This document shows positions 37,471 through 50,500 of a stretch of DNA of 64,000 nucleotides, in pieces. Each line of letters opens with the position of its first letter. Within the stretch, counting starts at the first letter, position 1. Source of the stretch: Limnephilus marmoratus (lineage: Eukaryota; Arthropoda; Insecta; Trichoptera; Limnephilidae); assembly GCA_917880885.1 (NCBI GenBank), contig OU862913.1, positions 42,193,460-42,257,459 of the forward strand, given 5' to 3'. A program made the position numbers and the translations under genes. A model generated the notes under the pieces. It saw nothing but the letters and a program-made list of their open reading frames with translations, made no database searches and had not been told where the DNA came from.

Positions 37471-39640
37471 AAATTTTATTGAAAAATAACCATTTACGTA
37501 AGTTAATATACAATCTTATATGATCTATCCCAAAAAATAAATAAAAACTAAGAAAATTAAATCAATCTGTACTTTATTCCGTTCACAATCCTATGTAGTA
37601 ATCGCAAATAGTTTAAGATGACTTTCTTAAAAAAAAACTGTAATTCTTGAACTGTCATGCTTACTTTGCATTTAATGGATCTAATATTATTTTCGAGCAA
37701 TGGCTCGAAAATAATATTAGATCCATAGATAATGATCACAAATGTAAAATAACCGTTTTTATTTAGATAACATTAAGAAAGACACTCAGCATCAAAAGGG
37801 TTAACGCTCTAACTACGGCGGAGAACTAAATGTGAGGGCGGGATATACGAATTTGCCCGCGATTTGCACCTAGAGAGGCTAGCAGGAGTAGCGTAGTATG
37901 GCGGCGGGTGGGGGAGGGGGGGGGGGGGGGGCAGGGGCGCCGCGGGCGACAAAATTTCACGATAAATAAGAATAATATCTTCTAAAAAATTGAACCACCT
38001 CACTTCATATTTTTGTCGCACCTAATATTCGGACCGATTGAAATGAGCCATGATTTTTTTAAACTTATTCTGTGATGAAACCAGAGAATCCCCTTTCTTT
38101 AAATGAATTTTCGATAAAAAAAACATCTTGCTCATTGTAGCGACTGGCAACGCCGCGCCGTCTGTACCGAATTGCAGGAATTCCCCTTTTTTATTTTGCG
38201 CTTTGATTAATACGGACTAACTTGGTTATCCAATAAATGGTCCCCGGGCTGCGGTACCCGTACCCGCCTCCCAAATTGAATCGAGTATACCTAAATAGAA
38301 AACAGAAATCTGTTTTGGACGTATCAAATAATAATGTCCCAGAATATTGTATAGGGAAAATCCCATTTAAAGTGGATTTCTTCAAAATACTGTTTAATAA
38401 ATGTTACAATAATAAATAAATTGTCAATATTATCAATCCTATTTCGTAATTTTAAAAAGATGAAAACCTTCCAGATGTTTTTGTGGTTATGAAAGGATTC
38501 TTTGGTTAGCCCCTCCGAATTTTCGTCAATATGCACTTGAGTTGTCTCAAACAAAATGACATTTTACGAAAACTTTGTGTTATTACCGCTTCACAATTAA
38601 AGCTCTATAAATGAAACATTTCTGTACGTAGCCGAATAGTAAAAACTTTTTTAGAAAGGTTACAAAATAAGATTTCGAATTATTGTATTATAAATAAATA
38701 TTAGGATTTGTAAATATAAAAATTTTGCATGCAAACATTAAAAATAGGTAAAAATGACTAACGTGATGTTTTTTTTATGTGAAAACGGTACTAAAATCAC
38801 AGATTATGTAAACAACAATACTTATTCTATTGTGTATATGTGTAATAAACACTTTTATCACCTCACTTTTTTATCATTTCATATAAAAATATTTAATAAA
38901 AATTAAAAATGTCGAGCGCGGACGAGCTGCCGGTAGTAAATTTGCGCGGGAAAATATTTTTGTCAACTACGCGACTGACAGCTGATTCCTGTTATGTATT
39001 TTTATAGACAAATTGATAGAGATGTACAGCTTGATCAACTATCGACCTTTTACTTTTTGGTTTAGGGATGTAACTAAAACAATAACGGAGTTAGAACGAT
39101 TTCTATGGAAACACACGCGCTGACGTGTAAACACGCTTATTGTACTTGACTGCTGTCCTATTTCTAACGCTTATATCTGCTTACGTTGCGGAGGGGTTTT
39201 AATATACAAGCGGGTAATAAGCCTATTTTCTTTTGCGAATGTTTTCTAATAGAGAGAAAGATACATAAATAACATTATATCCATGGGTTTATAATATTTT
39301 AAACAATGGATATAATATATGCCATATTTCAATTGAAGAACTGTAGCTAGCAAGTCGAATAAAGTAATTTTTAGCACAAAATAACAAAGAGGAGTATATA
39401 ATGTAATATTATTTTAGTGTATTTAATTAATCCCTTTTCATTTGAACTAAACTTTTGCATATCGTAATCTTTTGTAAATTAAATCACAGTAGCTCTCGAA
39501 CACCTGCGTAATAACACCAGCGAAAAATTGAAACATGGTTATAATTAAACTTTATATTTATTTCCTTGATACTTTATATTATTTTTCGTAAAAAATAAAA
39601 CAATTATTGATATAAATTACTTTCAGAAATACACCCAATA
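37471..39640. other. No gene seen; hairpin, poly-G run and short SINE A piece
   Basis: Holds the perfect hairpin at 37,675-37,726, a G-run around 37,908-37,931, and a short reverse SINE A head at 38,222-38,278. The remainder is AT-rich and unrecognised. Confidence 0.5.
37675..37726. repeat. Perfect 24-bp hairpin with 4-nt loop
   Basis: ATGGATCTAATATTATTTTC GAGC, loop AATG, then the exact reverse complement. Confidence 0.95.
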
Positions 39641-39945
39641 TTTTCAAGGCTTGGGCACATCTGCCGTAGATACATCCACTGGCATAATTAAAGGGCGACC
39701 GCACGGCGGTGCGGGCATATTGTGGCGCAGCACAATAAGGGCCAAGGCTATTGACTGCAATGACAACAGTTTAGCGGGAATAGAAATAAACCTGGATAAA
39801 GGATTGTTATACATTCCCACAGTTTATATGCCAACCTTCTGCAATGACGACATACTCGAATTCTCCAGATGCCTGGCAAACTTGCATTCACTTATTGAAG
39901 ACAAGCAATATACGAATTGCCTTGTTGTGATGATCTATCTTTTAT
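39640..39945 (+). mobile_element. LINE endonuclease-domain fragment
   Basis: Reads TGIIKGRPHGGAGILWR and LLYIPTVYMPTF, the apurinic-type endonuclease of non-LTR retrotransposons. About 98 open codons. A 530-bp unrelated AT-rich insert (39,945-40,470) separates it from the LINE C tail. Confidence 0.75.
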
Positions 39946-40474
39946 AGATCTTCAGATTACCGGATGCGTCAATTGTGATGATCCAGTTTCCTTTGTCATG
40001 ATCTCAGTACTTTGGAGATAGAATAATACTCGTAGGTAATCTTAGTTACGTTTATTAGGAGAATGACAGTGTGTTCTTCCAGGAAGCCTATGTGCAAAAA
40101 GGACTAATGGACATGAATCATATACTTTTATACATTACATCCTTTCATATCGTATCACATCCCTCCACACTTAAATATGAAGACAGTAACACTACATGGT
40201 TATCATAGTAATATTTAAATAACCATTATTTACAGTATTTCATTTTAGCTCATTTTGAGTCGTGAGCTGAGTCCTGTCTTCACTGACTCATCTATTGTGT
40301 CCGTAGTCGTAAACGTTCTTTCCAGTTCCCCGACGTTGAAGCTACTGGTTACTGGTTCACTGAAGCTGGAAGTGAGAGGACAACTACCCATTAGACATTA
40401 GACTATCATCCGACATAAAGCCGGAGATATCGCAATCATCTGACGATAGTATAACCTTATGCCAAATCTGCTCT

Positions 40475-41205
40475 GCTACACTTCCTCCAAAACAAACTGC
40501 ATATTCCAATTCAACCCAAAATAATAATAAAAACCAGGTCCTTAACAAATATAACCCTGAACATACCGATAACACACACCACACACGGACAAAGACATTT
40601 TCAGTATTATGCAATCAAACTTTTTTAATTATATGCCCATTACTCTGAAACAACAACTAACTGCAAATACATCTACAAACATTCACAAAAAACATATCAC
40701 AGCCTGGATCAAAAATCAAGATATTCACTTTATTCAAAATACTTTAATCCCTAACCAAACATTACCAAACAATAAAAAGTTTAATTTAAATAAACATGTA
40801 TTTCAAGAATTTACCAACCATTCATATGTACATATATTATATATATACCTTATATATATTTTTTTCTTCTAAATAATCTATGTTCAATTACTTACCATTA
40901 AAACGTAAACAAAAAGAGAAAAAAAAACTAACTTTCTACTACAACACATAAATACTTGTACTTGTCACACTTAATCATCAACACGTAAACACCTAAGCAC
41001 AGGTTCTCCTAGTGAAACTACATACGTTCACGAAACACACAATATTACCAACCAACAGTTTCACCTTCTCAAACCTACCTTACACCTAACATAATGTAAT
41101 GTAATATTAATATGTAAAAATGTTTTCAAAATATATTACATATGTAAAAATGTTAACAATAAGGTGTAAACTGTAATATATAGATATAAATAAATAAATA
41201 GTCTC
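40475..41205 (+). mobile_element. LINE C, 3' part
   Basis: Same end as 16,955-17,720 in opposite orientation: NYMPITLKQQLTANTSTNI and IQNTLIPNQT, then the same 3' UTR and ATAAATAAATAAATAG tail. Differs by frameshifts. Confidence 0.88.
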
Positions 41206-41214
41206 CTAGTCTCG

Positions 41215-41560
41215 GACGCGGTTATAGGATTGCTGGTGTTCTTTTCACATGATACACACAATTTAGATAATTGATCAAAATGTCTTTTCCAATACATGAG
41301 TTTACCATTCTAATTAACCTCAATTATATAAAGTTTATTTCCTAAACGTTTACTAATTTTCCCTGGTACCCACTTATCGTTGTTTTCGTCTCTAAAATCT
41401 GTAACCACAAACTTTTGATTAACATGAAAATTCTTAGATTCCTTGTTATTTCTTTTGTAATAAAACTTCTGATTTTCCTGGCTTTTGACATTTTAATTTT
41501 TGTTTCTTTTTCAATCCTTTTACTTCCACACAATCCAGCTAATTATATTTTCGTAGCTCT
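41215..41560 (-). mobile_element. Gypsy-type integrase C-terminal fragment
   Basis: The minus strand reads NQKFVVTDFRDENNDKWVPG and KISKRLGNKLYIIEV, then YWKRHFDQL after a stop. This matches the WxPGxI...G...Y ... RHxDQL end of Ty3/gypsy integrases. Truncated and decayed; no long terminal repeats seen. Confidence 0.6.
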
Positions 41561-41599
41561 ATGGCTCGGTCCATATGGTAGCAGGGATTTCCCAAAAAT

Positions 41600-41732
41600 T
41601 AAGTACTTTTATTTTCGGATACGTTTAAGATTTTCACGGCCAAAAGTATTTTCATGATTAGTTTTTGGGGTGTTATGCCATGTTGCGCTACCTCCTTCTT
41701 TAGCCAACGTTTCGGACAGCGTTGCAGTGTTT
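41600..41732 (-). mobile_element. Penelope-like 3' tail
   Basis: The reverse complement AACACTGCAACGCTGTCCGA AACGTTGGCTAAAGAAGGAG matches the tail of the element at 32,475-32,586. Confidence 0.85.
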
Positions 41733-42059
41733 TATTTTCGTTCCAAGCTCTAACTGCTACACAGTTGGGGATCCCCTGAAATATTGAAATATAACTGACT
41801 AAAAAAAAACAATTTCGTACATCAATATGAATTAATGTATGATTAAAAAACTCTCATTTTATTACCTACTTATTAAATTTAATCATACTTTACGATTACC
41901 GGATTTATATTAATTTTAACAGTTTTTATTTTTGGGTTGACATCGCGTTATCCGCACTTGGTGCCACCCATGCTAGCTACGCCACTAAATGACCTATGTG
42001 CGTTGTGTATCTCATCTTTGAAAGAGCTGCAGCATTATAAAGGAAGTACACAATCTTGA

Positions 42060-42405
42060 CCAATTGAAAATAATGTGCTTTTTCCTGGTACAATCTTCAA
42101 TAAATAATCCACGGCATTGTAGGATGGGATGGTGCACTTGATGCATTTATTATGCCTTTACAAAACACTCAAAAGCGCATCTTTAAAGCGCGTATAATAA
42201 AAAATAAAACATTCCCGACCGAGTTACTACTCAAAGAGACTAAAATATTCAATATCCCTAAATTATTTATACTACATACCATAAAATTAGTATTTAAAAA
42301 CAAAAATTGTTTCGAAAAAAATGAAAGTAGATTTAGCAAAAGGACCAATAATGTGTTTTACACTCCCCAAATCAAAACCAAATTAATGCAAACGCGTTGA
42401 TAGTG
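42060..42405 (+). mobile_element. LINE E C-terminal fragment
   Basis: GGGATGGTGCACTTGATGCA and the frame FPTELLLKETKIFNIPKLF correspond to the region following GWGGALDAF in LINE E. About 82 open codons. Confidence 0.7.
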
Positions 42406-42557
42406 TAATACCCTTAGTGGGCCCTCTAGTACCGAATACCAAAAGCTACCCTTCTCTGCCAGCCGGACCGCGTATTTTCAAAACCTATACCGGTTCAGTC
42501 GACAATTTACATTTTCAATATAAAAATTTAAATATCTTCTTATCTAATATATATATA

Positions 42558-43675
42558 CTAGCTGACCCGACGAACTTCGTACCGCCTCAGAATCAATAAC
42601 TGTTGAATTAAAATAAGTTTTTTTATTAAGTTAAACATTGCACAATAAAGCAATTTATTATCGAGGCCAAACTGTCCTTGTTTTGTTTTTGTCAGTATCA
42701 GAGATGGCGTTGTGTACGGATTTATATTTTTTGTGATTTTCTAACTTTTCCACTTACTTACGGGAATTTTTTAAAGGAAGCGGGTACGGGTGCCGGTGCC
42801 CTGGAAACCATTTATTGGATAACCAACACCTCTGCCATAGGTCACCCCAAGTAGTTCGCTACGTTTGGTGATTTTGCAGGGGTGCCCGGGTTAGTGGGGT
42901 TACTTTTGTGCGGGTCTTGGCGGCGAATGCGTCTGCCCACCTGCTGCGTGGCGGGCCGGATCGAGAGAGACTGTTGGAGGGAGGCCTTTTGACCCATTGG
43001 TCGAGAGAATCCGGCTGGAAAGGTCAAGGTAAAAGGTCAATTCCGGTCAAGGCAATGGCCTTGCATCGCAGTTGGAGGGGCGGACTCACTAACGGATACT
43101 CTGACCTCCAGATTCCTACCCACCCCTCATGCCTTTTTCCTTCCCAGAACTTCCTATCTTACTATTCCTTAAAAAGACCCTCCACACATCATCCCCTAAG
43201 ATGACATAGGTCCTGAGTGGAGCTTACGTTAAAAAAAATGCGTTTCATTTCAGAGATTTATTATTATTCTAATTTTCCTATGGAGGGGTGCAGAGACGTA
43301 CGTTCACCGTTTGTCTCATTTTCGACTGTTGGTATTTGGTGTGTAAGAAAGAGGGGCCGCATTATATGATTAAAAACAAAAGCAAAACAATTAGCGCATT
43401 GACATTTGACGTTTTTGATTTTTGGAATTCACGCACTTTGCTGCAGTTCTTTCAAAATATGAGAATTCGTTCCATACAAAATGTATGGGGAAATTAATTT
43501 TCTTCATATCTTTCTTTTTCGTGAATTTTTGCGATGTTTTAATAGTTATTCTGTTATCCGGGGCGGAGACAAATCCATAAAATCAAAGATAAACAAAATC
43601 GGTCCAGCCTATCTCGAGTTATAAATAGTGTAACTAACCCGACTTTGTTTTATATATTAAGATATATATTTATAT
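42558..43675 (+). repeat. CTAGCTGACCCGACGAACTT repeat, split by SINE A
   Basis: Starts ACTAGCTGACCCGACGAACT TCGTACCGCC, continues to about 42,770 and resumes at about 43,240, ending near AACCCGACTTTGTTTTATAT. I know this start from lepidopteran sequences. Confidence 0.6.
42778..43233 (+). mobile_element. SINE A, near full-length
   Basis: Head AGCGGGTACGGGTGCCGGTG, GTTCGCTACGTTTGGTGATT, GGCGGGCCGGATCGAGAGAG, and tail TCCTGAGTGGAGCTTACGTT plus A8. One of the best copies for defining the family (about 455 bp). Confidence 0.88.
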
Positions 43676-43916
43676 ATAGAAACACTCTTTTGCTAAAATG
43701 CAAAGTTCTGTAAAAATTGGAGTCAATCCATTGATTACTTACGAAACCTAAATGTTGATATATTTAGAAGATTATAGGCACTATTGCAAAAGCAGCTATA
43801 TTATGGCCATTATGGGTCCGGGAAAAACAAAACTGGGCAGAGACCTCTTTGTCAATAATGTTGTCAAGTGTGATGTCTGTGAAAATTTGATAGTGCAGCT
43901 GTCCGCGGCTGTCAGT

Positions 43917-44012
43917 GTGTGGACTATTGAGTGGACTGTAGAGTGAACAGTGCAGTGGACTGTGGAGTGAACAGTGGAGTGGACTGTGGAGTGCACTGTA
44001 GAGTGGACCATG
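43917..44012 (+). repeat. 20-bp minisatellite
   Basis: Variants of GTGGAGTGAACAGTGGAGTG GACT repeated about five times; the reverse frame reads VHSTVHST. Low-complexity, not a gene. Confidence 0.85.
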
Positions 44013-44037
44013 GATGAATCATTATATTATTAAATAC

Positions 44038-44452
44038 TTCTTTAAGATTTAATTAAATGAAGACAATATTAGCGAAAATCAATAAAAAATCTGGAGGCAG
44101 AAAAATCAGGAAAAGATATTGGCGCCTCTGGGACTCCAACCCAGGACCCTCTGCTTACAAATCAAATTCTCTACCAACTGAGTTAAGGTGTCTATATCAA
44201 ATTCGGTCACTTTTAACTGTATCATACTTCGACTAAGAACTACCAACATTATCTTCATTTTTTTAATCCACATATTATTGGCTGCTATCTTTATATATGA
44301 TTACACCTTAGCTCAGTTGGTAGAGCATTTGCCATGTAAGCAGGGGGGAGTCCTGGATTCATGTCCCAGAGGTGTCAAAATCTTTTTTTGATTTTTCTGT
44401 CTCCAGATTTTCGATTGAGTTTCGCTAATATTGTCTTCATTTAATTAAATAT
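44038..44452. repeat. Inverted pair of tRNA-Thr-like SINEs (foldback)
   Basis: Left arm (minus) has CACCTTAACTCAGTTGGTAG, anticodon TGT and CTGGGTTGGAGTCCCAGAGG; right arm (plus) has CACCTTAGCTCAGTTGGTAG and TGTAAGC. The outer flanks TTAATTAAATGAAGACAATA and their inverse (44,432-44,452) are symmetrical. Both tRNA-like units have mismatches, so not functional tRNA genes. Confidence 0.75.
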
Positions 44453-45025
44453 TACAATTTGAGGTTTTACTAATAAAGTTTAAAATAAAAATAAATAAAA
44501 CTTCTTTAAAATCCATTACCTCCATGACGATGACTATATGCATCAAAAAAATTGATGAAAAGTATGATTTTTTTTCACTGTGCATATAGCTAAATCCCAC
44601 CAAGTTGTTATGCAGCATTTGCAGATTGGTATGTTAGCTTTCTATAATCTACATAGTTTAATCAATTTTATTAATTATTCTATTTTTAATCATTTTTTTA
44701 CTAAAGCCCTGAAAATAGACACATTTTGAAAAAAAAAATTAAAAAATCAATCGGAAAGAATAAAACACGTGTGAATCACATATTGTTACCAAAGGTTAAA
44801 TTGTCGGTAACACTGTTTCAACATAGTATTTTATGCATAAGATGACCGCTAGATGTCACTGAAATCAGGTAATGTCTGCTCGCAACTTTTGGAGGTTAAC
44901 TGTGACAGTGTTTACAAACGTTTTTGGTTAGCTTACCTTCAATTTATAAGGTTTTGTAGTGTTTTATGAGTGATTTTCAGTGAAATTAATAGTTTGTGTG
45001 CGGTTTTCATATATTTTTATCAAAT

Positions 45026-45728
45026 ATGTCGAAAACATCTGCTTCTCCGATTATTCTTATTCGTCGTTATAATACGAAATCGTTGAATTACGATGAAATG
45101 ATGGCAGAATTGGAGCGCCCTTTTAGCGATTTTGAAAGTGATGACAATAATGTGCGCGCTGTTGTTGTGATTCCTCCAGAGAACGTTGATGAACAGACGG
45201 ACGAAGATCATATTGACGATGATGTGATGGCATATAACAAAGATACGGAGGTGGATAACTTTCGAGATATTGCCGGGACATTTGTTATCGAGCGCAACAT
45301 CGAAATTGAGAAAATTGATGATTCATGCCATGACGAGCATGAAGCAGATGAATTCGCTAAGGACCTTGACTGGAATCAGCCTTCGACATCATCTGGTGCG
45401 AGTCGTAATACATTGCGAATATCTATTTAAAATGCACCACCAGCCAAAAAATCAAAACTACAGTACAAAAAGAAGTCTCACTATAAACAAAAGTGGTCTA
45501 AGGCATTGAAAAGAAACACCAGCCATATCTGTTGCGTTCCTGAACCGTTGAATATGGTCCATAAAGATGTACGAAAAGTTGAAGTCTTATAATTCTTTCC
45601 AATTTTTTTCATTGTTCTTTGATGACGAAGTGCTTCAGTTTATTCTTGAGAGTACGATCAAATACGCTCGATTTAAAAGCAATACCGAATTCTAGTTAGA
45701 TATATACGAATTAAAGCGTTTTCTTGGT
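45026..45728 (+). mobile_element. piggyBac-like transposase, N-terminal fragment
   Basis: The ATG frame 45,026-45,430 encodes an acidic N-terminus (PFSDFESDDN, EHEADEFAKD). After a stop the reading continues with KKSHYKQKWSK and, in another frame, SYNSFQFFSLFFDDEVLQFI and ESTIKYARFK, the start of the piggyBac (DDE_Tnp_1_7) domain. Cut off at 45,728 by a LINE A fragment; catalytic core missing. Confidence 0.8.
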
Positions 45729-46215
45729 TGAGACCGCCCGTATCTCCACAGAGCCGAGGGATTTTTCCGGTATTTTGGGGCTCCAGACCAGAGATGGCTG
45801 CCAAATTTAACCATGGGGTGCACTTGTGATTTGTAAAGGGTTAGCAGTTGTGTACTATCAAAGTATCTGCGGGCCCTGTACAGTACGCCCAGTTTTTGAG
45901 AGGCTAACTTAACTCTGGCTTCGATGGAGCCCCCATATCTGAGCTGGTCACTTAGAGTTACACCAAGCATATCAATGGAGGGCCTGTTCGGAAGATTGTT
46001 TCCGTTGAAGGAGACTAGTTTTCATTTCGATATCTTTTAGATGTAATCAGACATGATTGGGTCTTTGAAACATTACCCCAGGAAAAAATACCCTCAAGGT
46101 AACCGTCCATTCTTTGCTTAAAGGCCCTCCGAGCCGTTGGAATTTGTGAGCCCTTTAAGAGCTTGTCAAACAAAAAGCTATCATGCACTGTACTGTCATC
46201 CGTATACTATCACTA
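45690..46215 (-). mobile_element. LINE A (jockey-like) fragment, reverse
   Basis: The minus strand reads KLLKGSQIPTARRAFKQRMD, MLGVTLSDQLRYGGSIEARV and KLGVLYRARRYF, the thumb region missing from the copy at 26.7-27.7 kb; the two overlap at the KGSQTPTVRRALKQRMDGY segment. Confidence 0.85.
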
Positions 46216-46293
46216 AATGGTTCAGTGAAGTTTTTTTTTCAAACGAGAAATCTCCGTGTTCGAATGAACTTTCTTTGCATTTTATCAATATTA

Positions 46294-48277
46294 TGGAGTC
46301 TACCTACCTGAAGAAAACTTAAAAAAAAAATTCATTGAGATAGTGATGTTTCTTTGGACAAATTGTGAAATGTATTTTTTGTAAAAAAACTTCATATTTG
46401 CAAATTCACGCTGTGGCGTTATTTTATTTAAATTCATTTTATCCCGACGAAGAGATCATTGCTTTGGAAACATGTTGAAAATTTTGATAAAATATAAGTA
46501 TTCAACGTAATAACGTATATAACAGGTATGAAGGTATTTAAACGAGTGAGGTGTGTATAGGTCTTGGCAGCAGATGATCTGGACACACTGAACCCCTTGA
46601 AGCCCATCCCTCACACCTTTTCCTTTTTCAGAACTTCTTCTCTTCCCTTTCATTAAAGAGACCCTCCACACAGTATCCCTAAGGATGACATAGGCCCCGA
46701 TGGAAATTATTTTCCTCTGGGCCTCCTGTGTGGAGGAAGTGTTGGTGTTCTTGTGTAAAAATATTTTTTCTAATTGAATAATGTTGTCCGTCCCGAAGTG
46801 AATTGTATTAAACTCATTGGGAATAATATATTATAATATTATGTTATGATTTTGTAGTATATTATCACTAAATAAAAAAATGAAAAAAAAAATGAAACTA
46901 GAGAAAATTGGAAACACCCTATTTTAGGACAAGAGATCTACTGTTCACAGAAATACTGGTAAATATTTATTGAAAAGGATAATAGACAGACAGTGTGAAC
47001 CTGCACTGAAATTCTACAACTACATTCCAGAATTCGGGATTTCTGCCACGCGGCCCATACCAAACAAATGTTTACTATCTCATTCGAAAGTAAATATTTT
47101 TCTGACCGGTAAAAGCAAGGAGGTATAAATTATTCAAAATCCATAAAAACATGGTAAATCAATGCATCTGGCAACATTGCATGTGGTATGGAGTGGCGTC
47201 ATCGTATACCACAAGTGACAAGTTACCAACCGTCACGGAAATGTCATTTTTATTTTATTTATTAGCATTATAAACAGTCTTTATAAATTCATATATAACA
47301 GTGATAAGAACATTGTTTAAATTACAGAGACCATGTCTTGCGAAAATGGTCTCTGTAATTTAACAAAGTCTCTGTAATGTTATTTTATAGATCATTTTGA
47401 CAAACCATTGTTGTTTCAGGTGAAACTTTCTTATTTTCTTATTCTCAGCAGTCGGTGTGATACAGCTAGAGATGGTTGATATTGTCTCGGTTACCTAGTT
47501 GTCACCGGATCGCTGAGTTTTAATAGGAACCCGTCATTTTTGAAAATGGTAGTAAATGAATGTGTAACATTTCATTACATTTTTTAATTTTTTTAAAGTT
47601 TTCTACTCCATACAGGAGACCCCGAGAAAAAAATCCATTATAAACACACAACACGTGAAATTATGGTGCTGACATACATGCTCACAAATAAACATCCTTG
47701 TGAGCATGCTCATTTGTGTGCATGCTCGTCAACTGTACACATTTACTCATAAATGAGCAAACTTGTTTTGAGCATATCCGTAAATAAGCATGCTCACACT
47801 GTCTGGGTCCTTAGCACAGACAAAGGTTTATACCGACAATATCGATAAGAGAAAACATACCAACAATAGGTTTCAGTCTGGATTAAAAAATATTACACAA
47901 GTTTTTTAAAAATTTATTAAAATCAAACATAGGACATTAACATTACAAATTTTATTCGGAAGTTGTACAATATTACCTAATATTTTTCAACCTATTAATA
48001 TAACAATATTAATAATAAAATACAGAAAAACTTTATTACAACAAGAAAAATACGTGAACACCTCAGCAGTCAGCATAGAAGGTTCTTCTAGTGAGATGTT
48101 CACGAAACACTATAAAATATTTCTAAAACATTTACACACACAGTACCTAATCTTTATTCCTTCCTTACTTAATGTCTCGAAAGAATAGGTTTTAAAATTG
48201 AGGTGAGACTTTTCTAAGTTCACTTGTTCAAAGTGAATAGTGAGGTATTCATAAAATATTGTTACCTATAGTATATA
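46294..48277 (+). mobile_element. First copy of a 2-kb non-coding element (left end truncated)
   Basis: Direct repeat of 48,311-50,470 from GGAGTCTACCTACCTGAAGA. Contains a SINE A tail (46,540-46,740), a hairpin at 47,317-47,363 and GAAGGTTCTTCTAGTGAGAT GTTCACGAA. No protein-coding frame. Confidence 0.8.
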
Positions 48278-50500
48278 TCCCGCCCATATTTCTTACTAAT
48301 ACTATACTCGAGTCTACCTACCTGAAGAAAACTTTAAAAAAAATTCATTGAGATAGTGACGTTTCTTTGGACAAATTGTGAAATTTATTTTTTGTAAAAA
48401 AATCTTCATATTTGCAAATTCACGCTGTGGCGTTATTTTATTTAAATTCATTTTATCCTGACGAAGAGATCATTGCTTTGGAAACATGTTGTACATGTTG
48501 TATATATGTTCATACCTGTGATATACGTGATAACGTGATAACGTATATCACAGGTATGAAGGTATTTAAACAAGTGAGGTTTGTCTAGGTCTTGGCAGCA
48601 GATGATCTGAACACACTGATCCCCTTGAAGCCCATCCCTCACACCTTTTCCCTTCCCAGAACTTACTCTCCTCCCTTACATTAAAGAGACCCTCCACACA
48701 GTATCCCTAAAGATGACGTATGCCCCGAGGGAAATTATTTTCCTCTGGGCCTCCTGTGTGGAGGTAAAGTATTAACAGTATCTTTATTAACCAGAGACGA
48801 ATATAGCTCTTTCTTTGTAACTCTTGTGTATCTTTCTAAATTTAATTATGAAATATTCTTCAACTAACTGTATCAAGTGTGTTTAGTTTGTTTTAAAATC
48901 TGCGTACTTTTCATTCAACTCCCCTTTAAATTTGTGTCCTTAATTTTTCTTATTGAATAATGTTGTCCTTCCCGAAGTGAGTTTTATTAAACTCATTGGG
49001 AATAATTTATTTTAATATTATGTTATGATTTTGTAATATATTATTACTAAATAAAAATTAAAAAAAAAAATTTTAACCAGAGAAAATTGGAAACACCCAA
49101 TTTTAGGACAAGAGATCTACTGTTCACAGATATATTGGTAAATATTTAGTGTAAAGGATAATAGACAGACAGTGTAAACCTGCACTGAAATTTTACAACT
49201 ACATTCTTGAATTCGGGATTTCTCCCACGTGGCCTATACGAAAAAAACATGTTTACTATCTCATTCAAAAGTAAACATTTTTGTGACTGGTAAAAGCATG
49301 GATGTATAAATGACACAAAATCCATAAAAACACGATAAATCAATGCATCTGGCAACACTGCATGGGGTATGGAGTGGCGTCATCGTAAACCACAAGTGAC
49401 AAGTTACCAACTGACACGGAAATGTCATTTTTATTTTATTTATTAGCATTATAAACAGTCTTTACAAATTCATATATGACAGCGATAAGAATATTTATGT
49501 CATCGAACAATAAAATAACGATAAATTGAAATTTAAAACCATAATACAAAAATACCTATACCTGTTTAAATCACAGAGACCATGTCATGTGAACATGGTC
49601 TCTGTAATTTAACAAAGTCTCTGTTATTTTAGAACTCATTTTTGCAAACCATTGTTGTTTCAGGTGAAACTTTCTTATTTTCAGCAGTCGGTGTGATACA
49701 GCTAGAGATGGTCGATATTTTCTCGGTGATCTAGTTGTCACCGGATCGCTTAGTTTTTTATAGGAACCGGTTCCTTTTGAAAATTGTAGTAAATGAAGGT
49801 GTAACATTTTATTACATTTTTTAATTTTTTTAAAGTTTTCTACTCTACACGGGAGGCCCTGAGAAAAAAATCCACGATAAAGACACAACACGTGAAATTA
49901 TGGTACTGACACACATGCTCACAAATGAACTACTCATATATGAGCAATGAGCATACATGTTTTGCGCATATCCATGAATAAGCATGAGTCTCACATTGTC
50001 TGGGTCCTTAGCTCAGACAAAGGTTTTTACCGACAATATCAGTAAGAGAAAATATACCAACAATAGGTTTCAGTCTGGATTAATAAAAAACTACACAAGT
50101 ATTTTAAAAATTTATTAAAATCAAACAAAGGACATTAACATTACATATTTTATTTGGAAGTTTTACAATATTATCAAATGTTTGTCAACATATTAATATA
50201 ACAAAAATAACAAAAAAATACAGAAAAACTTTATAACAACAAGTAAAATACATGAACAGTGTGAACACCTCAGCAGTCAGCATAGAAGGTTCTTCTAGTG
50301 AGGTGTTCACGAAACACTATAAAATATTTCTAAAACATTTACAAACAGTATCTAATCTTTATTCCTCCCTTACTTAATGTCTAGAAAGAAAAGGTTTTAG
50401 AATTGAGGTTAGACTTTTCTAAATTCACTTGTTCAAAGTGAATAGTGATTGATATATTGATAAAATATAGTTATAGAATTAGTAAGAAGTATGGGCGGGA
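48278..50500 (+). mobile_element. Second copy of the 2-kb element, bounded by 23-bp inverted repeats
   Basis: TCCCGCCCATATTTCTTACT AAT at 48,278-48,300 and its inverse, one mismatch, at 50,478-50,500. Interior matches 46,294-48,277 and includes a SINE A tail (48,575-48,765) and the hairpin at 49,566-49,612. Non-autonomous DNA element, family unknown. Confidence 0.7.

Noticed and set aside
45026..45430. 144-codon acidic open frame as a host gene
   Set aside because: Downstream sequence continues into a piggyBac domain in other frames, so it is a transposase N-terminus.
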